From Jaltomata sinuosa (lineage: Eukaryota > Streptophyta > Magnoliopsida > Solanales > Solanaceae): DNA of 64,000 nucleotides. The notes beneath the pieces were generated by a model that had not been told where the DNA came from, did no database searches, and saw only the letters and a list, made by a program, of their open reading frames with translations. The translations under genes and the position numbers were made by a program. Shown one piece after another: positions 18,092-28,313 of this stretch. The stretch spans positions 1 to 64,000 of the forward strand of contig QJPP01001701.1 in NCBI GenBank assembly GCA_003996215.1. Direction: 5' to 3'. Positions within the stretch are counted from its first letter, which is position 1. Each line of letters opens with the position of its first letter.

Positions 18092-18865
18092 AAAGAAAAA
18101 ACTAGAAGACTCGAGATAGAAACAGAAGATAGTAGAAGATGGAGACAGCAGCTAGTGGAAGATAAAGATAAGGAAAAAGATAGTAAAGTATTTTGTTTGT
18201 TTGCAATGCTATAAAGAAATAATAGTAGATTAGGACTAAAGTAGTTTGTCTATATGTAGTGCTGTAAAGTAAGATAGAAAGATTCTTTGACTTTTGTAAA
18301 AAGTTATGAATAGTATAGCATTAGGTGTAAAGTAGTAATAGTAAAGGGGATTAAGACATCTGTTAGAAAACCCCTATAAATAGATAGTATTAGGAGAAAG
18401 AGGGCAAGACTTTCTAGACGGAAAGCACCCTCTCTTGTAAACATAAATATTTCCAGAAATAAGATAACAGCTTTCAAGCATATATGGAGCAAGATAAGAG
18501 CAAGGTATATTTGTTCATAACTATGCATAGCTAAATTATTGATTCCTGAGTATCATAGCATGCATGAATAAGTTATATTTGTTATTATTTACTAGAATTA
18601 TTTGAATCATAATTTCGAATTGTTAACATGAGGAAACAAGGGAAACAATCCGAAAATAATATCCAGAGGTTGAAACCAAGGCGAAAGAATGAATGCCGTA
18701 AAGGGAGTAGACAGAGTGATATTATCTAGGAGGGGAAAGTACCTTGGAAAGTACGGTGTTAACAATAAGAGAGTATGGTTAAAATAGTCTAGTAGTAATA
18801 ATCAAGTGTAATGTTATTGACATGCTATGGTATGAAGGAATTAATCAAAAGCAAGCATAAGAAAT
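18092..18865 (+). promoter_or_regulatory. EPRV copy C intergenic region and leader
   Basis: Same layout as 3113-3886. A purine-rich stretch follows the stop, the TATA box is at 18375-18382, and the GGAAAGTAC direct repeat lies about 370 bases further on. If transcribed, RNA from here would read into the adjoining Athila-like sequence after 19313 and not into a viral PBS. Confidence 0.62.
18375..18382 (+). promoter_or_regulatory. TATA box, copy C
   Basis: TATAAATA preceded by CCCC, at the same position as in A and B. Confidence 0.62.
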
Positions 18866-19123
18866 ATGAACATGAATAACAAAATAATACCTACTTATTT
18901 TACCTATTTGCATGATGAAGTAATTTATAATTATAAAATATTAATCTTGTATGTACTTAGAGACATAGAAATCCCAGATCTAAGAAAATTAATATGGGAA
19001 AAAATATTTAGTAATGAAGATCTAGAACTAATAAACCAAGAATGGTACCAGATAGAATTGCATGAACTAGACTCAGAACTAGGAGAACTTAATATAAACG
19101 ACTTAGAATTAGATTCAGAATAA
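18866..19123 (+). CDS. 85-aa leader ORF of unknown function, copy C
   Basis: The predicted protein is identical to those of copies A and B, starting MNMNNKIIPTYF with an acidic C-terminus. The family is not recognised. It is retained without change although three other genes of this copy are broken. Confidence 0.55.
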   Translation: MNMNNKIIPTYFTYLHDEVIYNYKILILYVLRDIEIPDLRKLIWEKIFSNEDLELINQEWYQIELHELDSELGELNINDLELDSE

Positions 19124-19197
19124 TGGAAAAATATTTTGAAGTCTGGCAAAAAAGAAGTAAGGTTAAATATAAAACAAAATTTGTTAGAAATCCAAAT

Positions 19198-19313
19198 AAA
19201 CTAAGTAAACTTTTTAAAATTCTGTATACGCGAACTACAAAATATAGGACCCCCAAAACTATTCTAGATAAAATAGCATGAAAAGAAAAAATATGAGGAC
19301 CACCCCCCAGTTT
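19198..19313 (+). repeat. 3' quasi-terminal repeat of copy C (116 bp)
   Basis: An exact copy of 11805-11920. It ends one base into the primer-binding-site sequence, where viral homology stops (TTT followed by AGTAAATG instead of GGTATC). Confidence 0.9.
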
Positions 19314-20616
19314 AGTAAATGTGGTAGTTGGTAGATGGTGGAATGAGAACTCTATGATTACAGCCATACAAATGCTACAAAGTGTGGTTGGACACGGGCT
19401 TCCTTTGAATATAGAGTTTAGAACTTAATTAGAGATGTGAACAAAGCCAAGGACAAAATGGAAGTCAAGTGAGATGGAGTGGTGATGTTTACCCTGATCC
19501 AGAAGATAATAAAATTTGAAAAAGTTCATGTCGATCCACGACGTTAAACAAGGCGTTAGTTGGGAGGCAACCCAATAATTGGTGTACCTAATTTAGTTTT
19601 TCTTTATTATAGTCTTTTAGAAAAAAAAATAATGATTGTCTTGAGTTTATTGTTTGCAAGTTTTTGAGGCTGTGGAGCAAGAAAAGTGAAAACGAGTACT
19701 CAAAACAAAGGTTTGAAAAAGAAAAAAAATAGAAAATGAAAACACTAGTGAAAATACACTAGGGGGATACCTAGGGTACCACCCAAGGCCCCTCCATAGT
19801 GTGTTTCACTCAAAAATAATTTTTCTTATTTTTTTGAAAAAATAAAATAAAAATAAATAAATAATAATAAAATTAATAAAAAAGAAAAAAGAAAAAGAAA
19901 AAGGAAAAAATATTTAGTACAAAAACACTAGATTCTCCTTACTTTTGTGCACTAGTGTATTTTAAATATTTCTCTCTCTATACTTTAGCTAAAGACTTCA
20001 TCCCTTCAAGCTTTTTTCTTCAAGAATCAATCTTTGGTATGAATTCTTATGCTTTCTTTAGTTAATTTATATTTTTATCATTAGTTATAAGTTTTTAATT
20101 TTTAGTTTTTGGTTTTCAGTTTTTAGTTTTTATTTATTTAATACATTATTTTTAGTTAGGAATTTTATAGACCCGTGAAAAATGAAATTACATACTTAAA
20201 TTCCCCAACTTGTGAATCATGCTAAATATTATATAAAAAATATAAATTATGAATTATTGGTGAATATATGATTGCTAGAATGGTTGTTTGTTACTAATAT
20301 GAAATTTGAAGATGAATTAGGATGATAGATTCCATGAAATAAGACTTAAAAGATTCATGCACACAAAGTGTTTGATAAAATGCTCGAAAGAGAGTTTTAT
20401 GAGAATAGGCCAAAATTCTAAGTGTGGGGTGACTCTAAACCTCACTTGGACCTCATATTTGCTACACCCACCATGAAATTTAGTATATCATGCTTAATTA
20501 GATATATTTCACTAACTAGATGCTAAGCAACTTGTAAAAATTCACTTGGGTCTATGAACAAACTAGCAACTTTTAGGATTTTTTATGTTATGTTCTAGTT
20601 TAGGATAGAATAGAAT
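19314..20616 (+). mobile_element. 3' spacer of an older Athila-like Ty3/gypsy element
   Basis: Non-coding. At 19533-19575 a stretch reads GTCGATCCACGACG...GTTAAACAAGGCG...GGGAGGCAACCCA, the motif typical of sequence just after the integrase end in plant Athila-type elements. The minus-strand Athila at 21289-32194 has its counterpart at 24337-24760. The 19800-19930 part is A-rich low-complexity sequence. The gag-pol part of this host element would lie left of the EPRV cluster, beyond the window. Confidence 0.5.
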
Positions 20617-21288
20617 TTGCTACTAGTATGTATATTCTATGTTGTATACTTAACAAAAGGCACCATGTCTTCAAGGCCTAAAAAACTAGCACCAGAAATG
20701 AAAAGGCAATTAGTAGCCAAAATAAGGATAAGAGGCCAAGACAAAAAAAAAGAGGGACAACTCCAAGCACCGAAATTTCCTTATGGATTAGAAGTTGTTG
20801 ATCCTTTGAAAATATGATGGTACATCTAATTTGAGGAGACTCCTACAGCCATTCCCGAAGAAAATATTGCTATATCTCCTTTCCAAAACAAGTTCCTATT
20901 CCTCTACAAGAACATAATGAAAATAGTTTTGGGAAGCTTGCTAAATTCACATGGTAGAGCAAACATGTGCATAGTGAAAGAGCTTTATGAAAATTGGGAG
21001 CCGGGAGTTGATTATGACAAAGAATTTGAAGTCAATGTGAGAGGGGTAGTGGTAAAAGTTTCTTACTACACTATCAATGAATATATGAAGTTTAAAGAAT
21101 GCCCCTATGAGATATTTGAGAACTTCTATAGAAGATCGGACTACAAAGAGCTAAGGTTGAATGTGTGTGCTAAATATTCGGATGCGCTATGGGAATGTGA
21201 TGGAAAAGGAAGGCATGTCTCCTATTCAAGGAATAAGCTGTTTTTTGGCATCTAAGGTAATATTGAGGTTCATCAACAATTACATCAC
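20617..21288 (+). pseudogene. 'Putative plant transposon protein' ORF, 5' part
   Basis: Fragments in two frames. The first encodes a short basic stretch with MSSRPKKLAPEMK. The second (from 20917) encodes VKELYENWEPGVDYD...VNVRGVVVKVSYYTIN, the pattern of the plant transposon-associated domain found in retroelement-derived ORFs of Solanaceae. A frameshift near 21215 moves the remainder to another frame (GISCFLASKVIL). The minus-strand Athila is inserted at 21288, and the same frame resumes after the insertion at 32200. The function is unknown. The domain call is from memory of the pattern and needs a profile search. Confidence 0.5.
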
Positions 21289-22877
21289 TGATGCACCCAA
21301 ATTACACCTTCAACAGAAGTATAAAGTGGTCGTTGTTCAAATATAGAACCCAACTAAAGGTTGGGGTCGATCCCACAGGGAATATGGTAGGACTAGGGTC
21401 AAATAGTGTTTACTCAGTCTTTTAGTCATTTATTTCCTGCAAGGGGGGGGGGTTTAAGTAACAAATAATGAAAGTGACTTCGATTTGTAACAAGTAATAG
21501 AGATTAATTTCAACAGTTGTTATCAATAAGAGAAGTTACTAGGGTAGTGTTCCCCATGAGATCATAACTTAGTAAGGCTTTTGTACTTGGTAAACTAGTT
21601 TGGTGCTTAGCATGCAGAATCGGTAAGTTAGGTTCACCTAATTCCTTGGTCCGGCAACTAGGTGAATTTCACCACACGCCTTGGTTCGGCTGCGGGTGTC
21701 GCTTTACTAACCCTTACCCTTGATCCCAGATTAGCTATTTCCAGATAAGGTCAAGCTATTAGATGAGGGTTGATAGCCTCAAATCTCGTTGTTAACAACC
21801 TTTTTCCCATCTGTTACCTCCTTGGTCCGTCAAGTAAGGATAAGGCGAGTTCTAACGTTGTGCACCGTTAAAAGCAATCAAAACAAAGGAAAGAACAATA
21901 CATGCATAACCACCTCCCTAGATTACCTAAGTATTTTGCCTACTTTGTTAATCCTCCATGGTTCCACAACCCTAGTTCTGAATTTAGCTACTCATGTTCA
22001 TAAGCATGCAATGAATGTTTGTTTGAGCAATCATCAAGAGATACTTACAAATAAGAATAATGAAAACCAGAATCTTGAAGAACACTCTCAAGAACACTCT
22101 AATACCAAGAACTTGTGTCCTAAATCAATACCAAAATTACAGTACCAAATATCCAAAAATATTCTCAAAGTAACGTGAAATAATTCGTGAACAACTAGTA
22201 ACAACTGTAGAATAAAACCTAGGGTAAAGTATTAATTGACAAGGAAGCCAAAAACTAATTTGATTGGGAGTAGCTGGACGGGGCTGATCCGATGGGCTGC
22301 CTCACGGGCCATCGCTGAGGCAACGGACGTCGTGGGTGCCCGTCGGCCTTCTTCAATTCCTCATGAAAATCCACTGCCATGTTCTTACGAGCGGAGGTCG
22401 ATGGGATGTCGCGGCTACAATGCCCGTCGTTGTCTCACGTCGCCCAACTTGGTTCTTTTCCAGCTCCCCTGCCTAGTTTCCACGGGCAGCTTTCTACAGG
22501 GCATCGGGCTGGTGACGGGATGTCGTGGAGCCCATCGTCCTTCCTTGTCTCTTATCATATCTCCCTAGAGCATATTGACGGGCAAGGTCACGTCCCATCA
22601 TGTCTTCCACGGGCATCGTGCCAGCCCGTCGAGGCTCCACAGCCTTGGTGAATCCTGCTGCCACCCTTTAACAGTCTGCCCCATGGGCCGTCGTGGATGT
22701 GACGCCCGTGGTGGCCCCTTTTTTGCCCAGAAGTGTGACTTTTTTGGCATTATTCTCTATTTCATACTTTGTCCCTGCACACTTAACAAACGACATTAAA
22801 TCCAACAAATATACTCAACAACTCCCAAAAATCTTATGTTTTAAACGTCAAAAGTGTTGTCAAATCCCGGCACATCA
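21289..22877 (-). repeat. Athila 3' LTR (1589 bp)
   Basis: A direct copy of 30594-32194 with scattered substitutions and small indels. On the plus strand it starts TGATGCACCC and ends GGCACATCA. It contains a GC-richer block (about 22260-22740) in an otherwise AT-rich repeat. No gene is seen inside. Confidence 0.93.
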
Positions 22878-24782
22878 ACACCCTCAACTTAGAATCTTTG
22901 CTTGTCCTCAAGCAACAGACACAAAAACAAAACTAAATGATGCTTAAGCAAAAGAAAATCAGGAACTATGGTAGTCTTTTGTTTTATCAATTCAATACAC
23001 ATCAAGTACCCCCCCCTCTTCTTTTAATACCAAAATCAGTGCATTTATTCATCAAGACAACACAACGGGATCCAAGGATGACATTACCTTATCAATAGAC
23101 GACCTGGCATACACATATGAGATTAACACTAACAGTTAGCAGTCAAAATCGCTCTAGTGCCCTCACTACAAAGAAGTCCCACTCACACAGTAACACAATT
23201 ATATTTTGCGGACTGAACTAAACACTCGCACTCACAAAGATGTTCAAGCAATGCATGCACAATACCATAGGCTTGCCCTTATTTTCTATGCCTCGGTTTT
23301 CAAACAATTGGGTTAGGATCACTATAGGACTTTCTCGGCTTGTAACGTAGGCTCGGGGACGGGTATGGTAGATATAGGAAGTAGTGACTATGCCCTCCTT
23401 GACACTACGCTATCGTGCTTCCACTCATCAGACCACTTTTACCTTTATTCCTCCCTTTTTCTCCCTTTTGAATGTTTCTTTTTCAATAAGTGACAGGTGC
23501 GGCTTTTGTTTCAAGCTCACTTATTCTTTTTCTTTTCTTTTCTTTTCTTTTCTTTTCTTTTTCTTTGCTTTTCTCTTTCCTTTTATTTTTTCACATAGCC
23601 GCCGCACCCGTTATCTCTCCTTTTTATTTCTAACCTCTTCTATTCATACCCACACTTCTTACTCACCTCTACAGTAGCCACCCTCAACTTAGGAGATTTG
23701 CCTGAGTTGAGGTACACAATGTCCAAGGAGGGACCATGGCCAAACTAAAGGTTCATAACAAGAAATAGGGAAGGTGATTAGGCTAAACAACAAAAAGGTG
23801 TCAATGCAGACTCAAAATCAGGGATCAAAGGGGTATTAAATCATTTCTCCGGTCTTTTGGGATAAAGTGGACTAATTCAAAAATAGCCTATGATCATTTC
23901 TTAACCAACTACTCTACGACCTTGGAACGACTAACCGGGCAAGTTCTAGATTGGCACACAAAGCAAGAACCCAACAAATTTAGCTCACAAACATATGGCA
24001 CAGAGTCGACAGTCACATGCTACCTATTAGGTTCGTACTCTAGCTTAAGCCAATCATCAAATCGATAAACACAATATCATGCAAGGATCCACAATGATTA
24101 GTCTATCAAAACCAGATACTAATATAACACTCAAAAATTTGGAGGGGGTCTCCATTTTTTCATTTCAAATTCAGTTCAAAAATCAGATCATAGACTACAC
24201 TAAGCTCCTTTTCTTCTTATACTATATACAAACTATCCTAAATGTGCCAGTTCAATAGAAATTAAAATCCTTAGGGAAAGAACACAGGCAAGAAAACCCT
24301 AAGGAGTGGGGTACCCTGTGAGTACCCTCATAGGTTGCCTCTCATGCAGCGCTTGATTTAACATTGCGGCACGACCCGAGTTTCTTGGCTACTCAGACTT
24401 CGCCAAGAACCCATCAAAAACCAACTCACCCAGTACTTCCCCCACCCCACTAAAAAGAAAAGGGCATTGCCCTTAATGCACAAAAATATAAAACAAACGG
24501 GGGTGATAACATACTTGTGGTGCCTAAGCGCCAGTACCGGGTGTCACATCCTTCGGGCCATCAGGAATGGTGCCCGTAGTACTTTCCTCAATAGAGGTTG
24601 CCTCCGATGCAGTTCTTGATTTAACGTCACGGCACGACACAAGTGTTTTGACTACTCAGACTTCGCCAAAACACTCTACAATCATTTAACTACAACTAAC
24701 ATAAAGTAAAGTACAATGTCATGGGTTGCCTCCCATGCATGCCTTATTTAACGTTGCGGCATGACCTAGGTTGCTTGATTAC
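22878..24782 (-). other. Athila 3' spacer without recognisable env-like ORF
   Basis: 1.9 kb between integrase and 3' LTR. It holds a C/T-rich run at 23006-23024 (a possible polypurine tract on the minus strand, but about 130 bp from the LTR), a TTTTC-type microsatellite at 23528-23580, and three copies of an ~80-bp unit at 24340-24420, 24594-24675 and 24722-24803. No convincing ORF is seen. Confidence 0.6.
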
Positions 24783-24803
24783 TCAGACTTCATCAAGCTC
24801 CTT
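24340..24803 (-). repeat. Three dispersed copies of an ~80-bp post-integrase unit
   Basis: Units at about 24340-24420, 24594-24675 and 24722-24803 each read (plus strand) GGTTGCCTC..ATGCA, a GATTTAACRTYRCGGCACGAC-like stretch, then CTACTCAGACTTCGCCAA. The last unit overlaps the integrase stop region. The motif is the complement of the 'GGGAGGCAACCCA' block seen at 19560. Confidence 0.75.
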
Positions 24804-26213
24804 GGGTGGGATGAACTCATCAATGCTCCATGCTTCAATAGTCTTGATCTCTTCTGTTGTGCCGAAATAAGCCTTGATCCTCTGTCTGTTTGCCTTGAAC
24901 CTTTTTCCCTCAAGGTTTTCAAGCTCAATATCCCCATGAGGAAAAACTTGCACCACCTTGAAGGGTCCAATCCACTTGGACTTCAACTTGCCAGGAAACA
25001 AGCGAAGTCTGGAGTTGAAAAGCAGGACCAAGTCACCTGGCTGAAAATCTCTCTTCTCTATCTTCCGGTCATTATATAGCTTCATCCTCTCCTTGTACAG
25101 AGCTGAACTTTCATATGCATTTAGGCGGAACTAATCCAACTCATTCAACTGCCCTAGCCTCTGCAATGATGCTTCACCCCAATCTAAGTTCACCTTCTTC
25201 AAAGCCCACATGGCCTTGTGATCTAGTTTAACCGTAAGATGGCATGCCTTACCAAACACAAGTTGATATGGAGACATCCCTATTGGAGTCTTGTACGCAG
25301 TTCTATATGCCCACAATGCATGCTCAAGTTTCCGCGACCAATTCTTTCTATTTGCATTGACAGTCTTGGACAGGATTGACTTAATTTCTCGGTTGGAGAC
25401 CTCCACCCACACACTCGTCTGAGGATGATAAGGGGTTGCAACTCTGTGTTTCACTCCATATTTGTCAAGCAAGGGACAAAACAACTTGTTGCAAAAGTGA
25501 GAGCCTTCATCACTAATAATGGCCCATGGCGTACTGAATCTGGAGAAGATGTTCTTTTTCAAGAACACTATGACACATTTACCTTCATTCCTTGGAAGCG
25601 CAACCGCCTCAACCCACTTAGGCACATAGTCAACAGCCACCAATATATACTGGTTCCCATCAGACAGCATGAATGGACCCATGAATTCAATGCCCCAAAC
25701 ATCGAATAGCTCAATCACAAGGATGGGATTCATAGGAAGCTCATGTCTCCTTGATATGCCTCCTTCCCACTGACATCTGTTGCAAGCCTTAGAAAACTCG
25801 TGGGCATCTTTATGAATAGTCAGCCAATAATAGCCGCATTGCAAGATCTTATGGGCCATCCGAATACCACTATGATGACCTCCAACATGGGAGAAATGAC
25901 ATGCTTCCAATATCTCCATCATCTCAGCTTCCGGCACACATCTCTGTATCATAGTATCAGCACACACGCGAAACAAGAATGGCTCTTCCCATAAGTATTT
26001 CTTCACATCAGACATAACTTTCCTCCTTTGGTGAATGAACATATCATTAGGCACTAAATTGCTTTCCAAGTAGTTGGCAATGTCTGCAAACCATGGGATA
26101 AAATCCTGAGAAGAAGCCAATACCTGTTCGTCAGGAAACCACTCATCAATCTCTAACCCATCATTCATCTTCAGCATGGCTTCTTCTTCCAACCTACACA
26201 AATGATCTTCCAC
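24783..26213 (-). pseudogene. Athila integrase
   Basis: Zinc-binding HHCC region CHFSHVGGHHSG...CNRCQ, then the DDE core with DVWGIEFMGPF, an IISDEGSHFC stretch and a GVKHRVATPYHPQT block. The family GKACHL...LDHKAMWALKKVNLDW tail follows. A TAG codon at about 25130-25132 interrupts the frame after LNELD. The C-terminal part (24783-25085) continues in the same frame with the QPGDLVLLFNSRLRLFPGKL pattern and ends KELDEV. It inserts cDNA into the genome in intact relatives. It is broken only by the nonsense codon. Confidence 0.88.
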
Positions 26214-27782
26214 CTGATTTTATGTACCCTTTCGGTTTTTGACTTCAAAGTTAAATTCTTGCAGTAGCAACACCCATCTAATCAACCTAGGTTTAGCATC
26301 CTTCTTTTCCATAAGATAACGGAGAGCTGAATGGTCAGTATGCACCAACACCTTGGTGCCAATCAAATAAGATCTAAATTTTTTGAATGCAAAGACCACA
26401 GCGAGCAACTCTTGTTCATTCACTATATAGTTCTTCTGAGCCGGGTTAAGTACTTTGCTAGCATAGTAAATAGGATGGAGGATCTTTTCACGCCTTTAGC
26501 CTAGGACTGCTCCTAGTGCCACTCCACTAGCATCGCACATAACCTCAAAAGGTTGAGACCAATTAGGAGAAATAATGATAGGAGTTGTAACTAACTTCTC
26601 TTTAAGGCACTCGAATGCCTTTAGACATGCATCATCAAAAACAAACTTTACCTCTTTCTCCAGCAGCTTGCACAATGGATTTGAAATTTTGGAGAAGTCC
26701 TTGATAAACCTCCTATAAAAGCCAGCATGCCCTAAGAAACTCCGAATACCCTTCAGGGAAACTGGTGGAGGTAATTTTTCAATCACCTCTATATTCGCTC
26801 TATCAACCTCTATACCCTTCTTCGAAATTAGGTGACCAAGCACTATGCCCTCTTTGACCATGAAGTGACACTTCTCCCAATTCAGCACTAGGTTGCACTC
26901 TTCACACCGCTTCAACACACAGCCCAGATGATCTAGACAATCTTCAAAAGAGTCACCTACCACCGAAAAGTCATCCATAAATACCTCTATAGTGTCCTCT
27001 ACCATGTCTGAAAAGATAGACATCATACACCGCTAAAAAGTTTCTACTGCATTACAAAGACAGAACGGCATCCTCTTGAAGATAAACCTACCATATGGGC
27101 ATGTGAATGTGGTTTTCTCTTAGTCTTCGGGGGAAATAGAGATCTGATTATACCCCGAGTAACCATCAAGAAAATAGTACCAACCTCTACCTGCAAGACG
27201 GTCTAGCATCTGGTCCATGAATGGCATTGGAAAGTGGTCCTTCTTAGTCCATGCATTCAACTTCTTGTAATCCATGCATATGCGTCATCCTGTGACTGGC
27301 CTCATCGGAATCAGCTCATTCTTTGCATTAGGAACCACCATAATCCCTCCTTTCTTTAGTACGCACTGAACCGGGCTCACCTACTTGCTGTCAGAAATCG
27401 GGTAAAGCACACCTGCATCCAACCAGTTTATGATCTCCTTCTTGACAAATTCTTGCATAGGCTGATTTAACCTACGCTGATGCTTAATAGATCGAATAAA
27501 ATCAGGCTCGAGCTAGATTTAGTGAGTACATATTCCAGGTGGAATCCCAATAATGTCTGCGATGGTCCACCTAATAGCTCTCTTAAACTTTCTCAATACT
27601 GAAACCAGAGCTTCAACCTGCGCTTCACCTAAATCTGTAACAATGATTACGGGCAAAGTTTCATTATCTCCCAAGAATACATATCGAAGATGAGCTGGAA
27701 GTGATTTGAGCTCCAAGATTGGAGGCTCCTCAATAGGTGGGCGAGCAGATGGCGTCTTTCTATTCTTCAGGTCCAAGTCCAT
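26214..27782 (-). pseudogene. Athila reverse transcriptase and RNase H
   Basis: The RT catalytic box FMDD is present near 26970-26981, followed by LGHLISKKGIEVDR and the connection GIRSFLGHAGFYRRFIKDFS. RNase H has CDASGVALGAVLG, then NEQELLAVVFAFKKFRSYL and HTDHSALRYL. In-frame stops occur at about 26493-26495 (before RREKILHPIYYASK), at about 26220 and at several points in the N-terminal RT (27027-27518). Most of these look like CAA or CAG to TAA or TAG changes, as expected after C-to-T decay of methylated repeats. Confidence 0.85.
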
Positions 27783-27860
27783 CTTCTTTGGTGCATAAGT
27801 GTATGATCATAACCCTGTAAGTTCTGCAACCATTTTGTCATACTCATCAATATCGTCACC

Positions 27861-28313
27861 TTAAAAATTCATAGTGACTATTGCAAGGGCTTCGATACCA
27901 AGTCTCTCCTTAATAGGTACAACCAGCTGGTCCTCATCAACAACATCAATAACTGACACCACTCTCATATCATCATGGTGCTTCATCAACTTGCACACAT
28001 TGAAAGTCACCTCGTTCAGCCTGAACTTCATCTGACCTGGTTCCAAGTCAACCAAAGCACGCCCAGTAGCCAATAATGGTTTCCCCAAGATGATGGGTAC
28101 CTCAAAGTCAACCTCGCAATCCAGAATAACAAAATCTACAGGAAAGATAAATGTGTCAGCTTTTACCAATACATCATACAGAATTCCCACAGGCCTCTTC
28201 ACCGTGCGATCTGCCATAAGTAACTGCATTGCAGTCGGAGAGGGGGCTCCCAAGCCTAACTGATTATAAACTGCAAGCGACATCAGATATATACTAGCAC
28301 CCATATCACACAA
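27861..28313 (-). pseudogene. Athila aspartic protease region
   Basis: About 150 residues with the active-site pattern CDMGASIYLM and the second-half motif VPIILGKPLLATGRALVD. It cleaves the gag-pol polyprotein in relatives. It is separated from gag by a one-base frameshift near 28290-28300 and followed by a stop before RT. Confidence 0.82.

Larger units (their letters stand above)
11805..19313 (+). mobile_element. Endogenous pararetrovirus copy C, full unit with terminal redundancy
   Basis: A complete unit on the plus strand that is slightly longer than one genome: 116 bp before the primer-binding site (11805-11920) are repeated exactly at its 3' end (19198-19313). After 19313 the sequence leaves the virus one base into the PBS and enters an Athila-like element. 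Three genes are damaged: ORF1 (stop), coat protein (frameshift) and pol (279-bp deletion plus stop). ORF2, movement protein, the transactivator-like gene and the 85-aa ORF are open. Confidence 0.92.

Noticed and set aside
21444..21454. Poly-G run in the Athila LTR as a regulatory element
   Set aside because: The other LTR has a shorter run at the same place. It is a simple homopolymer length difference.
22236..22799. Several overlapping frames in the GC-rich block of the Athila LTR
   Set aside because: They lie inside an LTR, shift between the two LTR copies and show no domain.
23384..23677. 97-aa frame through the TTTTC microsatellite
   Set aside because: Low-complexity F/S/L translation of a C/T-rich run inside a retrotransposon spacer.
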